11,986 nt of DNA from NCBI GenBank assembly GCA_900554275.1, contig USGS01000052.1:1-11986 (forward strand), given 5' to 3'. Origin of the DNA: an uncultured Eubacteriales bacterium (lineage in GTDB: Bacteria > Bacillota > Clostridia > Oscillospirales > Oscillospiraceae). The notes under the pieces were generated by a model. It did no database searches. It was given only the letters and a program-made list of their open reading frames with translations, and had not been told where the DNA came from. Below, piece by piece: positions 7,352-11,986 of this stretch. A program made the translations under genes and the position numbers. How positions within the stretch are numbered: the first letter of the stretch is position 1; every line of letters begins with the position of its first letter.

Positions 7352-8428
7352 ATGAAAAAGCGGATACTGGCCCTGCTGCTGGCGGCTCTGCTGGGACTGA
7401 CGGCCTGCGGCGCACCGGCGGAAACGAGTGCGCCCACAGGGGAGATATTCATTTACGGAGAGGAACACGCCAACGCCGCCTGCCTGGATAAGGAGCTGGC
7501 GCTGTGGCAGACCTGCTACGGTCAGGGGATGCGTCACCTGTTCATAGAGATGGGCGCAGGCTCCGCGCTGCTGCTGAACCGCTGGATGGCGGCAGAGGAC
7601 GATGCCTATTGGGATATGGTGTACGGTGCCTGCGAGGGGACGCTGTTCCATGCGAAGGTGGTGGCGGATTTTTACCATCAGATTAAGGAGACGTGTCCGG
7701 ACACGATATTCCACGGCTTTGATATAGAGCATCAGTATGCCACCTCCGGCGAAAAGGCGCGCCAGCTTCTGGAGGACGAGGGAAAGACCGACACCGACGT
7801 ATACCGCGAGGTAGAGCGGAGCATCAAGCAGGGCGCCATGTACTATCGGCGCGGCGCAGACGATAAGGCCGACGTGCAGCGGGAGTACGCCTTGGCGATC
7901 AATTTCTGCACCGCCTTCGACGCACTGGGCGGCGTCAGCGTGGTGGCCTTCTGCGGCGGCCCCCACGCCGACCCCAACGGGATGGATCACCAAACCGGCA
8001 CCGTACCCTCCATGGCGGCCCAGATCGCGGCGCACTACGGCAGCAAGGTGGCGCTGACCTGTGCCAATCTTGCGCGGGAAGAAAAACCGGAGCTGGAGTC
8101 GCTCCGCACGGACACACTGACCATCGCCGGAAAGTCGTATACGGCGTCCTACTTCGGGGAGCAGGACATATCTGATTGGAGTGATTACGCCAGCCGCGAG
8201 TTCTGGCGCGTGGAGGGCGGATACGATGCCTTTTCCACGTGGCAGACCACAGGAGATCAGCTGCCGGAGAGCAACTACCCCATGGCGCTGCATCAGAGGG
8301 AATTCTATGCCATTCTGTACCACCTGCCGGACGGCGGTACAGAGTGGTGGTACGGTGTTTCCACAGATCAAACAGACTGGTATACGGGAATCGTGACCGT
8401 GCAGGTAACGCCGCCGGTAGCGGCTTGA
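7352..8428 (+). CDS. Putative lipoprotein with TIKI/EreA/ChaN-like motifs
   Basis: A 358-residue predicted lipoprotein: MKKR, a Leu/Ala-rich segment, lipobox LTAC with Cys19, then a short linker. The mature part opens with IFIYGEEHAN (GEEH at 36-39), then HLFIEMG (E66), FHGFDIEH (120-127) and VVAFCGGPHADPNG (GGPH at 202-205). Two GxxH motifs with a conserved glutamate between them are the hallmark of the erythromycin esterase / ChaN / TraB-TIKI superfamily, whose members include hydrolases, proteases and haem-binding proteins. Substrate and activity here cannot be assigned. The start is set by AAAGGAG (7340-7346), 5 nt before the ATG; the longer frame from 7256 would begin inside the T-box. 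It is the first gene behind the glycine T-box and is separated from glyS by only 40 bp without a terminator, so it should be co-transcribed with glyS. That position for an envelope protein is unexpected. Confidence 0.87.
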   Translation: MKKRILALLLAALLGLTACGAPAETSAPTGEIFIYGEEHANAACLDKELALWQTCYGQGMRHLFIEMGAGSALLLNRWMAAEDDAYWDMVYGACEGTLFHAKVVADFYHQIKETCPDTIFHGFDIEHQYATSGEKARQLLEDEGKTDTDVYREVERSIKQGAMYYRRGADDKADVQREYALAINFCTAFDALGGVSVVAFCGGPHADPNGMDHQTGTVPSMAAQIAAHYGSKVALTCANLAREEKPELESLRTDTLTIAGKSYTASYFGEQDISDWSDYASREFWRVEGGYDAFSTWQTTGDQLPESNYPMALHQREFYAILYHLPDGGTEWWYGVSTDQTDWYTGIVTVQVTPPVAA

Positions 8429-8468
8429 CCATAAGAGCAACTATATTCATATAAAAGGAGACGAGCAC

Positions 8469-9890
8469 ATGAAAAACACTGAGAAAACAATGGATAAGCT
8501 GGTAGCCCTGTGTAAAAACCGCGGCTTTATCTTCGCCGGCAGCGAAATTTACGGCGGGCTGGCCAACACCTGGGACTACGGCCCGCTGGGCGTGGAGCTG
8601 AAGAACAACATCAAGAAGGCCTGGTGGAAGAAGTTCGTCCAGGAGAACCCCTACAACGTGGGGCAGGATGCCGCCATCCTCATGAACCCTCAGACGTGGG
8701 TGGCCAGCGGCCATCTGGCCGGCTTCTCCGATCCCCTGATGGACTGCAAGGAGTGCAAGGAGCGCTTCCGCGCCGACAAGCTCATTGAGGACTGGTGCGG
8801 TCAGAACGGCGTGACGCTGCCCAAGCCCATCGACGCCTTCTCCCAGCAAGAGATGAAGGACTTCATCGAGGACAACAATATCCCCTGCCCCACCTGCGGC
8901 AAGCACAACTTCACCGACATCCGTCAGTTCAACCTGATGTTCAAGACGTTCCAGGGCGTCACCGAGGACGCGAAGAACACCGTGTACCTCCGCCCGGAGA
9001 CGGCGCAGGGCATCTTCACCAACTTTGTCAACACCCAGCGCACCACCCGCCGCAAGCTGCCCTTCGGCGTGTGCCAGATCGGCAAGTCCTTCCGCAACGA
9101 GATCACCCCGGGCAACTTCATCTTCCGCGTCCGGGAGTTTGAGCAGATGGAGCTGGAGTTCTTCTGCAAGCCCGGCACGGACCTGGAGTGGTTCAACTAC
9201 TGGCGCACCTTCTGCCACAACTGGCTGCTGGGCATCGGATTGAAGGACGAGAACCTGCGGCTGCGTGACCACGACCCCGAGGAGCTGTGCTTCTACTCCA
9301 AGGCCACCACGGACTTCGAGTTCCTGTTCCCCTTCGGCTGGGGCGAGCTGTGGGGCGTGGCCGACCGCACCGACTACGACCTGACCCAGCATCAGACCGT
9401 GTCCGGCAAGGATCTGACCTATTTCGATCCCGAGACCAACGAGCGGTACATCCCCTACGTGGTGGAGCCGTCTTTAGGCGTGGAGCGCAGCGTGCTGGCC
9501 GTGCTGGTGGACGCCTATGACGAGGAGGTGGTGGACGCGGAGAAGAACGATGTCCGCGTGGTGCTGCACCTGCACCCGGCCCTCGCCCCCTTCAAGGCCG
9601 CCGTGCTGCCCCTGAGCAAGAAGCTCAGCGACAAGGCCCGGGAGGTCTATGCCGAGCTGGCAAAGGAGTGGATGATCGACTTCGACGAGACCGGCTCCAT
9701 CGGCAAGCGCTACCGCCGCGAGGACGAGGTGGGCACGCCGTTCTGCATCACCGTGGACTTCGACACCGTGGGCGACGCGGAGAAGGCCGGGGACAACTGC
9801 GTCACCGTCCGTGAGCGCGACAGCATGGAGCAGGTTCGTGTGCCTATCAGCGAGCTGAAGAGCTACCTGGCGGAGAAGCTGGCGTACTAA
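8469..9890 (+). CDS. glyS: Glycine--tRNA ligase, single-chain (alpha2) type
   Basis: Class II glycyl-tRNA synthetase of the homodimeric type, which charges tRNA-Gly. At 473 residues it matches the usual length of this type. The N-terminus MDKLVALCKNRGFIF and SEIYGGLANTWDYGPLG (25-41) are characteristic. CKEC (93-96) and CPTC (140-143) could form a zinc knuckle. The core has YLRPETAQGIF (173-183), motif 2 around KSFRNEITPGNFIF (206-219) with REFEQMELEFF, and motif 3 PSLGVERSVLAVL (334-346). The anticodon-binding domain occupies about 365-473. AAAGGAG at 8454-8460 stands 8 nt before the ATG. Expression should depend on the T-box at 7176-7332, through the lipoprotein gene, unless an unseen promoter lies in the 40-bp gap. 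A strong terminator follows at 9903. This enzyme is often also called glyQS in Gram-positives. Confidence 0.97.
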   Translation: MKNTEKTMDKLVALCKNRGFIFAGSEIYGGLANTWDYGPLGVELKNNIKKAWWKKFVQENPYNVGQDAAILMNPQTWVASGHLAGFSDPLMDCKECKERFRADKLIEDWCGQNGVTLPKPIDAFSQQEMKDFIEDNNIPCPTCGKHNFTDIRQFNLMFKTFQGVTEDAKNTVYLRPETAQGIFTNFVNTQRTTRRKLPFGVCQIGKSFRNEITPGNFIFRVREFEQMELEFFCKPGTDLEWFNYWRTFCHNWLLGIGLKDENLRLRDHDPEELCFYSKATTDFEFLFPFGWGELWGVADRTDYDLTQHQTVSGKDLTYFDPETNERYIPYVVEPSLGVERSVLAVLVDAYDEEVVDAEKNDVRVVLHLHPALAPFKAAVLPLSKKLSDKAREVYAELAKEWMIDFDETGSIGKRYRREDEVGTPFCITVDFDTVGDAEKAGDNCVTVRERDSMEQVRVPISELKSYLAEKLAY

Positions 9891-9902
9891 ACGAACAGAA
9901 GC

Positions 9903-9936
9903 AAAAAAAGAAAGCCCTTGCGGGCTTTCTTTTTTT
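9903..9936. terminator. Intrinsic terminator after glyS
   Basis: A perfect 15-bp inverted repeat: seven A plus GAAAGCCC (9903-9917), loop TTGC, GGGCTTTC plus seven T (9922-9936). The A-tract and T-tract allow it to work on either strand. It begins 12 bp after the glyS stop. Confidence 0.95.
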
Positions 9937-10002
9937 CGGAGATAGGTCGAACGGCGGCAGGCGGTGTGTAGAGGCGGGGCATTCCGCAGCCGCGAACGGG
10001 GC

Positions 10003-10030
10003 TTGACAAAGCGGGGAGAATAGGTATAAT
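10003..10030 (+). promoter_or_regulatory. Strong sigma-A promoter for a small antisense RNA
   Basis: Perfect consensus hexamers, TTGACA (10003-10008) and TATAAT (10025-10030), with a 16-bp spacer. The predicted start is near 10037. No protein gene follows on this strand: the next + strand signal is a terminator about 60 nt downstream. The promoter therefore appears to serve a small RNA. Confidence 0.88.
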
Positions 10031-10036
10031 AATAGA

Positions 10037-10131
10037 CAAGGGGACGCTGCGACAAGCGGTCAGCCCCTGAGGTTAACGATTTTTCTCAAAATAGAAACCG
10101 TCACTTGTGGGAGTGGCGGTTTCTGCTTTTC
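10037..10131 (+). ncRNA. Candidate small antisense RNA facing a 30-aa ORF
   Basis: A roughly 95-nt transcript is defined by a consensus promoter and the hairpin plus GCTTTT at 10093-10130. I see no start codon with a ribosome site inside it. Its 5' part folds as GGG (10041-10043) and GCTG (10046-10049) pairing CAGC and CCC (10061-10067). A pyrimidine/A-rich linker (about 10070-10092) leads to the terminator. Its 3' end is complementary to the 3' end of the minus-strand peptide mRNA, including that gene's last codons. The likely role is an antisense regulator (antitoxin-like RNA), by analogy with convergent type I modules such as txpA/RatA and fst/RNAII. It is not a recognised Rfam class to my eye. 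The exact ends are predictions. Confidence 0.65.
10093..10130. terminator. Bidirectional terminator shared by the small RNA and the 30-aa ORF mRNA
   Basis: AGAAACCGTCACT (10093-10105), loop TGTGGG, AGTGGCGGTTTCT (10112-10124): 13 bp with one G-U pair. It is followed by GCTTTT on + and by ATTTTGAGAAAAATC on -, so it can end both convergent transcripts. The stop codon (10101-10103) and final codons of the minus-strand ORF lie inside the stem-loop. Confidence 0.85.
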
Positions 10132-10193
10132 AGCTTCATAATTCGTATCGAGACGGAGTAGCGTCCGATATGAAATGTAAGCGTCCAGAACAT
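10101..10193 (-). CDS. 30-residue basic peptide, candidate type I toxin-like small protein
   Basis: A 30-aa ORF starting MFWTLTFHIGRYSV and ending KLKSRNRHSHK. Residues 2-19 alternate hydrophobic and polar side chains (F-W-T-L-T-F-H-I, Y-S-V-S-I-R-I), suggesting an amphipathic beta-hairpin and not the transmembrane helix of TxpA/Fst-type toxins. The C-terminus carries a cluster of K, R and H. It has its own consensus promoter (10258-10286), a predicted leader of about 58 nt and a very strong ribosome site AAAGGGGGTG 5 nt before the ATG, which is folded into a hairpin. Its 3' end lies inside a bidirectional terminator opposed by a small RNA. These signals together argue that it is real although very short. 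The same frame stays open to an ATG at 10286, but that lies in the -35 box, upstream of the transcript. I do not recognise the family. Toxicity is inferred only from the layout; a regulatory or signalling peptide is possible. Confidence 0.65.
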   Translation of the reverse strand: MFWTLTFHIGRYSVSIRIMKLKSRNRHSHK

Positions 10194-10222
10194 GGCCTCA
10201 CCCCCTTTCGGGTGGTGTGGCC
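10194..10222 (-). promoter_or_regulatory. Shine-Dalgarno-sequestering hairpin of the small ORF
   Basis: Read on the minus strand, GGCC (10222-10219), CACCACCC (10217-10210), a GAAA tetraloop (10209-10206), GGGGGTG (10205-10199) and GGCC (10197-10194) fold into an 11-bp stem with one A-A mismatch and one bulged A. It buries the ribosome site and ends at the base before the AUG (10193-10191). Translation should be low unless the hairpin is opened. Confidence 0.75.
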
Positions 10223-10257
10223 GACCGCCTGCCGTTTTACGCAGCGTCCTTACGGCA

Positions 10258-10286
10258 AGTATAACATCGAGGGCGAAATTTGTCAA
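10258..10286 (-). promoter_or_regulatory. Sigma-A promoter of the 30-aa ORF
   Basis: On the minus strand, TTGACA (10286-10281), a 17-bp spacer, TATACT (10263-10258) preceded by TGT (extended -10). The predicted start is near 10251. The -35 box lies at the centre of the long palindrome 10263-10303, which also lies just after the MATE stop codon. Confidence 0.82.
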
Positions 10287-10303
10287 ATTTCGCCCTCGAT
10301 GTT
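10263..10303. terminator. 41-bp perfect palindrome between the MATE gene and the small ORF
   Basis: Arms of 20 bp (10263-10282 and 10284-10303) are perfectly complementary around one central base. It begins right after the MATE stop codon (10304-10306). On + it is followed by TTTATT, a fair T-tract stopping transcripts entering MATE in antisense. On - it is followed by only a mixed stretch, CTTGCC, after TTATA, so as a MATE terminator it is weaker. The small-ORF promoter lies within and just beyond it. Confidence 0.8.
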
Positions 10304-11674
10304 TTATTCCCGGCCCTCGGGGAGCGGGGCGATGATGGTCTTATACAGGCGGCGGAAGAAGGCGAGCGTCAGGACGAGGGAGAAGACCTCAGCGACGGGG
10401 TAGCTCCACCAAACCAGGTCGCTGTTGCCCACGGACACGCCGTAGCGGGCCAGGACATAGGCGATGGGGATGAGGAACACCAGCTGGCGGACGATGGAGG
10501 TGATCATGGAATAGAAGGACTTGCCCAAGGCCTGGAAGGAGCTGCCCAGGGCGATGCTGGCGCCGGCCATGCAGAAACTAAGGGAGATGATGCGCAGGGC
10601 GGGGATGCCCACGGACAGCAGCGTGTCGCTGGCATCGAAGATCTTCAGCAGCGGGCCGGGGATGGCCCAAAACAGGATCGTGCCGAACACCATGATGCAG
10701 GAGGCGTACAGCGCACCGCGCTTGATGGTCTCCACCATGCGGCGGCGGTTCTGCGCGCCGTAGTTATAGGCCACGATGGGAACAACGCCGTTGTTCATGC
10801 CGAAAACGGGCATGAAGATAAAGGAGTTCAGCTTGAAATACGTGCCGAAGGCGGTGGCCGCCGTCTCGTGGGCGGCGTGGTAGGTGATGAGGATCTTGTT
10901 CATGAGAAACGTCATCACCGAGCCGATGGCGATCATAATGACGCTGGGCAGGCCGATGGCGTAGATCTCGCCGATGAGGCGGAGGTCCGGCCGGAAGCCA
11001 CGGAGGGACAGGGTAATGTCGGTGTTCTTCTTGTGGTTGAACCAAATGGCCAGGATACAGCCGCAGACCTGGCCGATAACGGTGGCCACAGCCGCGCCGG
11101 CCACGCCCATTTTCAGCACGAAGATAAAGACCGGGTCGAGAATGATGTTGATGATCGCGCCCAGGCCCTGGGTATACATGCTGAGAATGGAGCGGCCCGT
11201 GCCCTGGAGCAGCCGCTCGTACATGATCTGGCAGAACATGGCCAGCGAACCGGCGGTGACGATGCGCAGGTAATCGTTGCCCATCCGGATGATGCTCTCG
11301 ACCTGGGTTTGGGAGCGGAAAAACAGATCGGAGCAGGTTAAGCCAAGAACGGCGGAGATGACGAAGCCCACCACCGCCAGGAACACGCCGTTATTGGCCA
11401 CCTTGTCGGCCCGTTCGCGAAGGCCCGCGCCCAGGGCGCGGCCCATGAGGGCGTTGACGCCCACCGCCGTGCCGGTGGCCAGGCCGATCATCAGGTTCTG
11501 GGCCGGGAATGCCAGGGAGACGGCGGTGAGGGCCTGCTCACTGACGCGGCTGACGAACACACTGTCCACGATGTTGTAGAGGGCCTGCACCAGCATGGAC
11601 GCGATGATGGGCAGGGACATATTCCAAATCAGCTTGGAGATGGGCATGACGCCCAGCTTGTTTTCGCTTTGCAT
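10304..11674 (-). CDS. MATE-family multidrug / metabolite exporter
   Basis: A polytopic membrane protein of 456 residues, the usual MATE length, with about 12 hydrophobic segments. The N-terminal KLIWNMSLPIIASMLVQ and NIVDSVFVSR match the family pattern, with the VDSVFV segment and the LP in TM1. ALMGRALGAG and GTGRSILSMY follow in the first half, and GLPSVIMIAIGSV starts the second half. The family exports drugs or other organic molecules using Na+ or H+ gradients; the substrate here cannot be told. I chose the ATG at 11674 because AAAGGAA stands upstream at a workable distance; an ATG at 11704 has no ribosome site and the longer frame to 11800 runs past the promoter. The gene stands alone with its own promoter and ends against the palindrome at 10263-10303. 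Confidence 0.94.
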   Translation of the reverse strand: MQSENKLGVMPISKLIWNMSLPIIASMLVQALYNIVDSVFVSRVSEQALTAVSLAFPAQNLMIGLATGTAVGVNALMGRALGAGLRERADKVANNGVFLAVVGFVISAVLGLTCSDLFFRSQTQVESIIRMGNDYLRIVTAGSLAMFCQIMYERLLQGTGRSILSMYTQGLGAIINIILDPVFIFVLKMGVAGAAVATVIGQVCGCILAIWFNHKKNTDITLSLRGFRPDLRLIGEIYAIGLPSVIMIAIGSVMTFLMNKILITYHAAHETAATAFGTYFKLNSFIFMPVFGMNNGVVPIVAYNYGAQNRRRMVETIKRGALYASCIMVFGTILFWAIPGPLLKIFDASDTLLSVGIPALRIISLSFCMAGASIALGSSFQALGKSFYSMITSIVRQLVFLIPIAYVLARYGVSVGNSDLVWWSYPVAEVFSLVLTLAFFRRLYKTIIAPLPEGRE

Positions 11675-11713
11675 AGAGGGTGTTTCCTTTCGTGGTGACT
11701 TCATAACCGTATT

Positions 11714-11742
11714 AGTATACCATGACGCGGCAGAAAAGAAAA
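11714..11742 (-). promoter_or_regulatory. Probable extended -10 promoter of the MATE gene
   Basis: On the minus strand, TGG-TATACT (-10 at 11719-11714) with a weak -35 TTTTCT (11742-11737) at 17 bp in a T-rich stretch. The predicted start is near 11707, about 33 nt before the ATG. Confidence 0.55.
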
Positions 11743-11841
11743 GCCCTGAAATATGCGTTTTGTGCAGCTGTCGGGCGGGAATTTTGGTAAAAAGGCGCAA
11801 AAATGTTTCGTGTGGTGAAGGAAACGGGGCAGGACACCGGA

Positions 11842-11890
11842 GGAACGGACTTCCACGCCAGTGACCGATGTCACCGGCTCGGAATGACAG
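11842..11890 (-). repeat. Palindromic dispersed-repeat-like element
   Basis: Read on the minus strand it starts TGTCATTCCGAGCC and contains CCGGTGAC-ATCG-GTCACTGG, an 8-bp imperfect palindrome (11858-11877), then CGTGGAAGTCCGTTCC. The pattern TGTCATT(C/G)CGAG - palindrome - CGTGG(A/C)A is one I associate with short interspersed repeats common in Firmicutes and gut genomes. No second copy is in this window, so the repeat status is not shown here. Confidence 0.5.
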
Positions 11891-11893
11891 GTC

Positions 11894-11927
11894 TTTTCGC
11901 CAGTTTCTGTGTGCAGACTGTCGAAAA
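11894..11927. other. Imperfect 13-bp inverted repeat beside the repeat-like element
   Basis: TTTTCGCCAGTTT (11894-11906), loop CTGTGTGC, AGACTGTCGAAAA (11915-11927): 12 of 13 positions pair, one as G-U. The T-run is on the 5' arm in both directions, so it is not a canonical terminator. It may be part of the same dispersed element as 11842-11890. Confidence 0.45.
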
Positions 11928-11963
11928 ACCGGCTTAGTTGCAAATATCGGAGGGAAGGATAGT

Positions 11964-11986
11964 GTGAAAGGAAACCGTCAGGGTTT
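11964..11986 (+). CDS. Possible start of a gene running off the right edge
   Basis: GTG at 11964 opens a frame reading (M)KGNRQG to the window end. A purine-rich ribosome site GGAGGGAAGG (11949-11958) precedes it by 5 nt. Only seven codons are visible, so no function can be given. The call rests on the ribosome site alone. Confidence 0.35.

Larger units (their letters stand above)
10042..10249. repeat. Dispersed GGACGCT repeats and related leaders of the two opposed RNAs
   Basis: GGACGCT occurs at 10042-10048 on + and at 10243-10249, 10180-10186 and 10160-10166 on -. The + RNA leader and the - mRNA leader share, in the same order, GGACGCTGCG (10042-10051 versus 10249-10240), GCGGTCRGCC (10056-10065 versus 10228-10219) and TGAGG (10068-10072 versus 10200-10196). 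With inward-facing promoters at both ends this amounts to an imperfect inverted duplication. Confidence 0.6.

Noticed and set aside
10037..10131. A riboswitch such as guanidine-I (the MATE gene nearby suggested it)
   Set aside because: The RNA points toward the 3' end of the MATE gene, which is on the opposite strand, so it cannot act as its leader. Its own end is an unconditional-looking terminator.
10101..10286. Longer 61-codon version of the small minus-strand ORF
   Set aside because: Its ATG lies in the -35 box of the promoter, upstream of the predicted transcript start near 10251. The internal ATG at 10193 has the strong ribosome site.
10280..11341. 353-codon + strand open frame opposite the MATE gene
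   Set aside because: Antisense shadow with Asp/Gly/Ala/His-rich sequence; starts inside the palindrome and has no ribosome site.
11701..11943. 80-codon minus-strand frame upstream of MATE
   Set aside because: It crosses the repeat-like element and the MATE promoter, has no ribosome site, and its sequence resembles translated interspersed repeats more than a protein.
1..11986. CRISPR arrays, tRNA or rRNA genes, transposase genes
   Set aside because: No regularly spaced repeats, no cloverleaf or rRNA motifs, and no transposase or integrase motifs were seen on either strand.

Overview
The window is a GC-rich bacterial chromosomal segment, probably from a gut-type Clostridia (Oscillospiraceae-like Firmicute). 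The signs are a glycine-type T-box leader, a single-chain GlyRS, AspRS with a Clostridia-like motif 3, a stand-alone AlaX editing protein, strong AGGAGG-type ribosome sites, sigma-A promoters and lipobox lipoproteins. The genus is an inference and is not proven by the sequence.

Layout. 1-2413 (+): the 3' two thirds of aspS, translationally coupled to a long alanyl-tRNA editing protein (AlaX-L), ending at a strong hairpin shared with the convergent unit. 2425-6932 (-): an RND-family exporter of 1227 aa with a long coiled-coil insertion, followed by an unknown lipoprotein. 6933-7351: a divergent control region holding the RND promoter, a 12-bp tandem repeat, a consensus promoter and a T-box riboswitch. 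7352-9936 (+): a TIKI/EreA/ChaN-like lipoprotein and then glyS, closed by a 15-bp terminator. 10003-10303: a compact convergent two-RNA module. 10304-11674 (-): a MATE-family exporter. 11675-11986: the MATE promoter, a dispersed-repeat-like palindromic stretch, and possibly the first codons of a gene running off the edge.

The translation theme is strong: aspS, alaX and glyS all serve tRNA charging or proofreading. The T-box reads UGGA, which matches the U73 discriminator of bacterial tRNA-Gly. A lipoprotein of unknown role sits between the glycine sensor and glyS and should respond to uncharged tRNA-Gly.

The best candidate for an undescribed system is 10003-10303. A consensus promoter on the + strand starts a roughly 95-nt RNA with no evident reading frame. 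Facing it on the - strand, a TTGACA-17-TATACT promoter starts an mRNA for a 30-residue basic peptide. The two transcripts share one bidirectional terminator, and the peptide's last codons lie inside it. The peptide mRNA folds its Shine-Dalgarno sequence into a GAAA-capped hairpin that ends right at the AUG. The 5' leaders of the two opposed RNAs are related in sequence, so the unit is an imperfect inverted duplication. This is the architecture of type I toxin-antitoxin loci, but toxicity is inference and I cannot assign a known family.
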